64,000 bases of DNA from Chamaelirium japonicum (Eukaryota; Streptophyta; Magnoliopsida; Liliales; Melanthiaceae): the NCBI GenBank assembly GCA_947650365.1, contig OX393549.1:86190108-86254107 (forward strand), written 5' to 3'. Within the stretch, counting starts at the first letter, position 1; every line of letters starts with the position of its first letter. Shown in pieces: positions 57,468 to 64,000 of this stretch. The notes beneath the pieces are model-generated. The model ran no database searches and was not told the origin of the DNA. It was given only the letters and a program-made list of their open reading frames with translations. Both the position numbers and the translations under genes were made by a program.

Positions 57468-58028
57468 CTACGCGACTCCGACATGACGATCACAAAATGC
57501 CGACCACTGGAGAAAATTCCTATGTACACAGGGATGGAAGAGGATCTAGATCCCACCGCTCAAACACCATGAAACCAAATCCTGACCTCTACGGAGCCGT
57601 CGGCGGCGGCCAAGGAGGCCAAGATCCCGATTGACGAAACCCTAACCCTAGGGGGGAAAGGGGAAAGGGGAAATATGCACTGGCGCTCCAAACCTGAGCC
57701 AATATTTTATGTTTCTACGCTGAGTATACACACGCAAGTCTTCATGCGCATAGTTATCTTCTTGCTCTTGTTTCATGATTCTTACCAAAGTTTCATCATC
57801 CTTGTTTATATTTCTTTTTAGAAACATCATCATCTTTATATTGTTTTCTTTCTTTCTCCTTATTACATGAAAATGTTATTGAGATTCCATAGATTATCGA
57901 CCCATGAGAACACTCGAGATATCGATCCAATGGTCGGGCATGGTTTAAGTTGGATTGTCCTACGGACATTAGTTAATTAGGGTTTAAGGTGATTCAGGTA
58001 AGATCTCCAATGGAGGATGAGAAGAAAA

Positions 58029-58034
<6 letters not shown>

Positions 58035-58077
<43 letters not shown>
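58035..58077. repeat. (GA)n microsatellite, ~21 units
   Basis: Perfect GA repeat in intergenic sequence. Confidence 0.95.
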
Positions 58078-58079
<2 letters not shown>

Positions 58080-58358
58080 CGATATGCCAACCATGAGACT
58101 GAGCGATCCTAATCCTTATGAATTAGGATCGTTACCAAAAGCGAAAACATTCATGAATGAAGTTTGAAGTGGGGATCACGAGCACCGATTCACGAACATT
58201 GGTTTCGACTCCTTGTGGGTAGAGTGAGATATCTCTTGAGGCCGGTGAACAAAGGGGGTATCCAATTTCTGAAGAACAGAGATGGTACTCTGGGAGGGGG
58301 ACCAAGTTCCCTTATTTATCCTTTAGAATTTCTACCCATTAGAGAACCCTAAATCAAA

Positions 58359-58539
58359 GAGAAATGCTATTTAGCCTGAAAGTTTTCCTGATTCCGCCAG
58401 TCCGATTGACTTGGCAGCATACAACTGGTGGCCGAAACCCACTAGCCATATTTAAATCTTTTACACCACTAGGTGCACGCTGCCACGTCAATCGGGCTGA
58501 GTGGAATCGGAAAAACTTTCGAGCTGAATAGCATTTCTC
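58359..58539. mobile_element. 180-bp MULE MITE, copy 3
   Basis: Same family as 36951 and 40636 (GAGAAATGCTATTTAGCC to GCTGAATAGCATTTCTC). The 9-bp target duplication TAAATCAAA is perfect (58350-58358 and 58540-58548), so this is probably the youngest of the three. Confidence 0.93.
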
Positions 58540-58548
58540 TAAATCAAA

Positions 58549-60690
58549 TGGATGGGATGGATCTGACTTAAGCCCTGTAACATCCAGATCATGTAGATCC
58601 TTATTGGTATCCAGTCTTATATGGATTGTGTGGTCATGTGGGCCACACCTAGAAGCCCATAGGCTTACAACCAAGCATCCCCCCTCTTCATCACACCATA
58701 AGGTGCACAAAGAGTCAGGGGCAAGCGTGCATGGGAGGAGTGGTGGAGCGGGTTGTGTTGGTGGTTCGAGTGTGGATGATTTTTTTTTTTAATGGGTATG
58801 TCACTGTGGCTTTTGAATAAACCTAAATAATTAATAATAAATTTTAAAAATCTGAAAGTTGTAAAAAAAAAAGTTGAGGAGTGCCTTGGATATGGTTCTA
58901 GAAAGTGACATTCTATTTTGTTAAAAAGCACATATGGCTCTCTAGAGTATAGGGAGACTATAGGAGTCCCTTGGGGATGCTCTTAGGCTTCAAGATTGTT
59001 AGAGCATCTTCAAGGGGTTCCCTTAGCCTCCCCAAGTTCACCCGTTTGAGCGAGTAAAGCGAAATAAACGAAGTCAAACGGGCTCGCTTAGCTGCTCTCT
59101 CTACCCAACAAATTGATTTTGGCTCTCTCAATCGAGCGAGGCTTCATCGCTTGCTCAGCTGTGTCCCACATGTAAACATCATCCATGTGACGCTATGGAA
59201 GCAGCAAACCAGAACCATTGACCAGAGGCAATTATGACGCCCAATAAACATGAGAAATATATGCCGATCGATAATTTTTATGTATGGAGTGGGAAGGGAG
59301 GCATACTCTTAGAAAAATCTCAGTACACAATTTATAAATAAAACATCTTAATCCCAAATAATAAGCCCTTTCACCCCTTAAGTGGTGCATCTTGTGTGAA
59401 AGATTTATTCTGTACAATGGGGCATTATTGGATTCCTCAACTCTCCTTTCTAGGTTTCTTTGAGTGTACATGGTGATAATTTCTCTTGTCCTCATTAGGT
59501 AGGGTCCACATAATAGAATGAAGAGGTGCATGCAAGTGATGGAAGGAGCCATTGATGTGAGGTCAGATCCTATTGGAATTTGTTCTTGTGGGGGGATTGT
59601 TGAAGGCATCAGTTGTCAAATAGTAATCCGTATTGATCTTTGATTGTTTCCCTCCATGATGGAGTCTTTGAAAGTAGGGGGGATTGTTGAAGAGATGTCC
59701 TATATTATTTTGTTTGAAACAAAATTTAAGGTAAGAAATAAGAAATTTAATAAAATAAAAAACTTTTATATTATTATAAATTAATATGATAAAGCTTGCT
59801 GGTCCGACGACCAGCGGTGGAGGTCCGACAACTGACGGTGGTGATCCGGTGACCGACTACGACAGTTCGGTGGCCGATGGTGGCGGTCCTTGTGGGGGAA
59901 AATCTTCGTGCCGACCCGAAGACTTCTCCTCACCAGTCAGTTGAAGTTTTGAGTCGAAGATCGTTGTTCGATCTGTCGATCGGAGTTGGAGCTCTCAATA
60001 TGCAAGCAGAGAAAGTTGGACACGAGAGATGTGATCTCGGAGTTCAGCCGAAGCCTACGTCTCCGTGCTATAGGGAGCAACCCGAATTTACTAACACTTA
60101 TATCGAAGTGATCTCGACAGGCCGAGTATCACTGAAAACACTCTGGTCTCTTCGAAGGAGAGAAGAAGATCAAAGAGAGGTGGAAGATGGAAAGCTGAGA
60201 AATTCCAGAGCTCTGGATTCTAAAAATCAGATCTCAGAGTGGAAATCAGAATTTTCGGATCCTTTTACATTCGAAGGCTCTGCTATTTATAGAATTCCCG
60301 GGGATGAATTCCGGGGTAAAATGGCGGTTTCTGCTCTCGTATCTGGGGATCCTCCAGGTAAAGCTGGTGGGCCCCGCTACTGTCTCCTAGGGGATTCCCC
60401 AGGCTCTTGGGTCCACCATGCAGGGCCGGTGGGTCCCGTGGTAGTCTTCCGGGGGCCCACCAGGCAAGGCCGGTGGGTCCCGCTGTAGTCTTCGTGGGCT
60501 CACCAGGCAGGGCTGGTGGGTCCTGCTGTTTGCAGACTTCTTACCAAAATTTGCACCCACAGTTACCCCCTCCAAGTTAGCAAGAGATCATCCTGGCTAG
60601 CTTGGATTCTTGGTGCAAAAACTATCAACTCCCTGCTCACGAAACACGAAAAAATATGAAGAAGCTCGTCGAGTTTGTAGCATAAAAAGG
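58549..60690. other. No gene called; possible minus-strand promoter or LTR fragment
   Basis: On the minus strand TTCTATAAATAGCAGAGCC (TATA core at 60285-60292) is followed by a pyrimidine-rich leader-like stretch near 60180, as in an LTR or a gene promoter. At 60360-60535 GC-rich units around GGCCGGTGGGTCCC recur at about 50-bp spacing. A 203-codon frame at 59877 has no recognised domain and runs against this promoter, so I do not call it. Confidence 0.4.
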
Positions 60691-62590
60691 ATCGATCGAT
60701 CAAAGTTTGACCGATCAGTCGATTTTGGCCGATCGATCAAATTTGACCGATCGGTTGATTTTGGCCGATCGGTCATGTTTGACCGATCGGTTAAAATCAA
60801 CCGGTCAAGGTTTGAGTGATCGGGCAAAAAACCCAAGTTTTTTGCCCGATCCAGTAGAAAATCGACAGATCGGTTGATTTTGACCGATCGGTTATGTTTG
60901 ACCGATCGGTTAAAATTATCCGGTCAAGGTTTGAGTGATCGGGCAAAAAACCAAGTTTTTTGCCCGATCTAGTAGAAAATCGATCGATCGGTTGATTTTG
61001 ACCGATCGATCATGTTTGACCGATCGGTTAAAATCAACCGGTCAAGGTTTGAGTGATCGGGCAAAAAACCAAGTTTTTTGCCCGATCCAGTAGAAAATTG
61101 ACCGATCGGTTGATTTTGACCGATCGATCATGTTTGACCGATCGGTTAAAATCAACCGGTCAAGGTTTGAGTGATCGGGCAAAAAACCAAGTTTTTTGCC
61201 CGATCCAGTAGAAAATCGACCGATCGGTTGATTTTGACCGATCGGTCATGTTTGACCGATCGGTTAAAATCAACCGGTCAAGGTTTGAGTGATCGGGCAA
61301 AAAACCAAGTTTTTTGCCCGATCCAGTAAAAAATCGACCGATCGGTTGATTTTGATCGATCGGTCATGTTTGACCGATCGGTTAAAATCAACCGGTCAAG
61401 GTTTGAGTGATCGGGCAAAAAACCAAGTTTTTTTTGCCCAATCCAGTAGAAAATCGACCGATCGATTGATTTTGACCGATCGGTCATGTTTGACCGATCG
61501 GTTAAAATCAACCGGTCAAGGTTTGAGTGATCGGGCAAAAAACCAAGTTTTTTGCCCGATCCAGTAGAAAATCGACCGATCGGTTGATTTTGACCGATCG
61601 GTCATGTTTGATCGATCGGTTAAAATCAACCGGTCAAGGTTTGAGTGATCGGGCAAAAAACCAAGTCTTTTGCCCGATCCAGTAGAAAATCGACCGATCG
61701 GTTGATTTTGACTGATCGATCATGTTTGATCGATCGGTTAAAATCAATCGGTCAAGGTTTGAGTGATCGAGCAAAAAACCAAGTTTTTTGCCCGATCCAG
61801 TAGAAAATCGACCGATCGATTGATTTTGACCGATCGGTTAAAATCAACCGGTCAAGGTTTGAGTGATCGGGCAAAAAACCAAGTCTTTTGCCCGATCCAG
61901 TAGAAAATCGACCGATCGGTTGTTACCGATCGGTTAAAATCAACCGGTCAAGGTTTGAGTGATCAGGCAAAAAACCAAGTCGTTTGCCCAATCTAGTAGA
62001 AAATCGACCGATCGGTTGATTTTGACCGATTGGTCATGTTTGACCGATCGGTTAAAATCAACCGGTCAAGGTTTGAGTGATCGGGTAAAAAACCAAGTTT
62101 TTCGCCCGATCCAGTAGAAAATCGACCGATCGGTTGATTTTGACCGATCGGTCATGTTTGACCGATCGGTTAAAATCAACCGGTCAAGGTTTGAGTGATC
62201 GAGCAAAAAACAAAGTTTTTCGCCCGATCCAGTAGAAAATCGACCGATCGGTTGATTTTGACCGATCGGTCATGTTTGACCGATCGGTTAAAATCAGCCG
62301 GTCAAGGTTTGAGTGATCGGGCAAAAAACCAAGTTTTTCGCCCGATCTAGTAGAAAATCGACCGATCGGTTGATTTTGACCGATCGGTCATGTTTGACCG
62401 ATCAGTTAAAATCAGCCGGTCAAGGTTTGAGTGAACGGGCAAAAAACCAAGTTTTTTGCTCGATTCAGTAGAAAATCGACCGATCGGTTGATTTGGACCG
62501 ATCGGTCATGTTTGACTGATCGGTTAAAATCAGCCGATCAAGGTTTGAGTGATCGGGTGAAAGAGCCTGCTTTTCGCCCGATCCTCTGGT
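60690..62590. repeat. Tandem array of 118-bp units, about 16 copies
   Basis: The phrase GTAGAAAATCGACCGATCGG recurs every 118 bp (for example 60854, 60972, 61090, 61208), with a few shortened units near 61830-61980. Each unit holds ACCGATCGGT palindromes, an inverted pair CGGTTGATTTT/AAAATCAACCG, and a hairpin of GATCGGGCAAAAAA with its complement around CCAAG. Confidence 0.95.
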
Positions 62591-62656
62591 AAATTACCCA
62601 CCATCCTGTCAGTTGATCGGATAATATATTCGTTTCAACGAGTTGAATCTTCTGAC

Positions 62657-62740
62657 CCAGTGGTTTGAACCGGTGGTTCGCTTGAACCGGTGGTTCGCTT
62701 GAATCGATGGTTCGCTTGAACCTGTGGTCCGGCTGGTTTG
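62657..62740. repeat. Short tandem repeat GAACCGGTGGTTCGCTT
   Basis: About four imperfect 17-18-bp units lie between the 118-bp array and the open frame. Confidence 0.75.
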
Positions 62741-62994
62741 ACGCTTCGTCTGGTCCCGACTGTTCGCCTGGTTTTTGCGCTTGCTATGGATAGATGCCAC
62801 ATGTACTCGAAAAAACACGCGATTTGATATGGTGATGACACGTGTCATTTCAAATTTGTGTGTCTAATTCCCTCAGGATACTTAAGCTCCTCTAGCTGTC
62901 ATTTTCGCCTCACGCTTTCAGAAATTTTTCGAAGTCCAGAACTTCTGCTCTCATTCTCTCGTTCTCTGCACTTTGCTCTTTCTCGATCGATCGA

Positions 62995-64000
62995 ATGGTC
63001 TCCTCTGGTAACTCGAAGAAGATGAGCGCAGTCCCCTCGAAGAGGAAGGGGAAGGAGATTGCTGAGGTCTCATCAACTCCCAAGGGCCGTGGCAAGGGCA
63101 AGGATGCACTTGTTGAACTTGGGCAATTGGGCAAAAGGCACCAAGGAGTTGGATTCGCTTCTGCTCCATCACGGCCAGAGCACATCCCGAAGGCAAAGTT
63201 TGTCTTGGGTCCCTTGATGTCTCTGGCAGAGGAGCCTGTCTACGTCTACAACACGGGTGGCCAGCTTACCGACAAGAAGAGGGCAAAGTGGCAAAAGTTG
63301 CTAGCGTGCTTTTCAGAGGGGAAGATCCGACCGTCACTGCCAGGGGTTCTATCTGGTTTTGGCATCAACAAGCAGACAGTGTTTGTGAACGTTGCCAGCA
63401 TGGAGCAGGTGATGGGGACAGTGGTCTCTGTGGGCCAACTGAACTGCGGCCTTCGTCTTCTGCTGCTGCCGTTTGCCGCGAGACTGCTGAATAGCTCCAG
63501 CCTTTGCCCAGGGCAGCTCACCGGCAATGCATGGAGGATAATTTACGCCTTCTGCCGCATAGAGTCTAATTTCCAGAAGGAGCTGAGGGAGTGCTACTCC
63601 AGCCTCCCAGACGATGAAGAGGCCCGGATTGAATTGGGCTACTTCTTCTATCATTATCGATGGGCTTCAAGGAAAGACAGCCCCTTCTTCAACCTGACAG
63701 GGGTTTCTGCTCTACGCCCCCTCACTGATACAGTTGCTTTCGACAAACTGTACACTGAGTGGCCGCTCTCAATCGCTGGCGCCTGGACTCCCCTCTCAGT
63801 GCCAGAGACTCCTCGCACTGATGTGAACAAGGAGATCAAAATGTACTACACAGGAGGAGAGCTGGCTTGGCCTTCGGAGAGGGTTGGGGCCATTGACAAT
63901 CTGTTCCTCGAGTTGACCTGTGGTACCAGGTCATGGAAGCAGTTTTCAAACTGCCCAGTAAGGTATGGTAAAGCCAATCTCCTTCACCGATCGCAGGCTA
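62995..64000 (+). CDS. Long open frame of unknown family, 335+ codons, runs off the window
   Basis: From ATG at 62995 the frame is open for 335 codons to the last base without a stop. The N-terminus is very basic (SKKMSAVPSKRKGKE, TPKGRGKGKD), like a nuclear or nucleic-acid-binding tail. The rest is a mixed globular sequence (VLSGFGINKQTVFVNVASME, NAWRIIYAFCRIESN, ELGYFFYHYRWASRKDSPFF). Codon third positions are mostly G or C, unlike nearby noncoding DNA, which supports coding. A CT-rich leader precedes the ATG. I do not recognise the family; it could be the first exon of a gene or the first ORF of a transposon. The 118-bp array lies 0.4 kb upstream. Confidence 0.7.
   Translation, partial: MVSSGNSKKMSAVPSKRKGKEIAEVSSTPKGRGKGKDALVELGQLGKRHQGVGFASAPSRPEHIPKAKFVLGPLMSLAEEPVYVYNTGGQLTDKKRAKWQKLLACFSEGKIRPSLPGVLSGFGINKQTVFVNVASMEQVMGTVVSVGQLNCGLRLLLLPFAARLLNSSSLCPGQLTGNAWRIIYAFCRIESNFQKELRECYSSLPDDEEARIELGYFFYHYRWASRKDSPFFNLTGVSALRPLTDTVAFDKLYTEWPLSIAGAWTPLSVPETPRTDVNKEIKMYYTGGELAWPSERVGAIDNLFLELTCGTRSWKQFSNCPVRYGKANLLHRSQA

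Noticed and set aside
59877..60488. 203-codon frame
   Set aside because: No domain; it overlaps a convincing minus-strand TATA region and GC-rich repeats that make its C-terminal part.
60597..61567. Frames with repeated TDRLILTDRS-like peptides
   Set aside because: Open only because the tandem unit is low in stops; both strands show similar frames and the 118-bp period is not a multiple of three.
60690..62590. CRISPR-like array
   Set aside because: Units are contiguous 118-bp tandem repeats without unique spacers, in a plant genome.

Overview
This window is nuclear DNA from a flowering plant. The evidence is Ty1/copia retrotransposons primed by initiator tRNA-Met, TTTAGGG-type telomeric repeats, many plant MITE types, a plant-mobile-domain (PMD) gene relic, and a three-exon bHLH gene of the bHLH94/96 type. 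I cannot name the species or safely choose a clade. Most of the window is transposable elements.

Positions 1-29297 are three copies of one ~9.99-kb copia family inserted into each other. Copy A (+ strand; its 5' LTR begins about 687 bp before the window) has copy B (- strand, 143-20126, TSD CAGCC) in its 5' LTR. B has copy C (+ strand, 6047-16037, TSD CATAT) in its gag codons. Each complete LTR, and A's rejoined 5' LTR, is 2132 bp. C has an intact 1321-codon gag-pol frame; A and B carry several nonsense changes. A ends at 29297 against TTAGG and a ~1.4-kb degenerate telomere-like tract (29298-30694), which itself holds a small TIR element.

Positions 30840-34150 hold a decayed minus-strand PMD (MAIN-like) gene with recognisable exons, preceded by a row of short palindromes. 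From 34.6 to 41.99 kb there are small DNA transposons with clear target duplications (hAT 8 bp, MULE 9 bp, Tourist-like TTA) and one probable tRNA-derived SINE. The one well-supported host gene, a bHLH96-like transcription factor on the minus strand (37854-39326), lies among them.

Positions 43.06-44.97 kb contain a deleted copia element with ~130-bp LTRs, then a 1028-bp minus-strand LTR with its primer site. Positions 48051-55983 look like one TIR element whose interior is a CT/AT-rich minisatellite. That array was split by a second copia element (48481-54059) whose 156-bp LTRs are identical although its pol lacks the integrase core. A TRIM-like element follows at 56034-56401, then GA microsatellites and a third copy of a 180-bp MULE MITE.

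The right end has a ~1.9-kb tandem array of 118-bp, palindrome-rich units (60690-62590). It is followed by an open reading frame that starts at 62995 and runs off the window (335 codons, no stop). I do not recognise its family. No rRNA, tRNA or CRISPR loci were seen.
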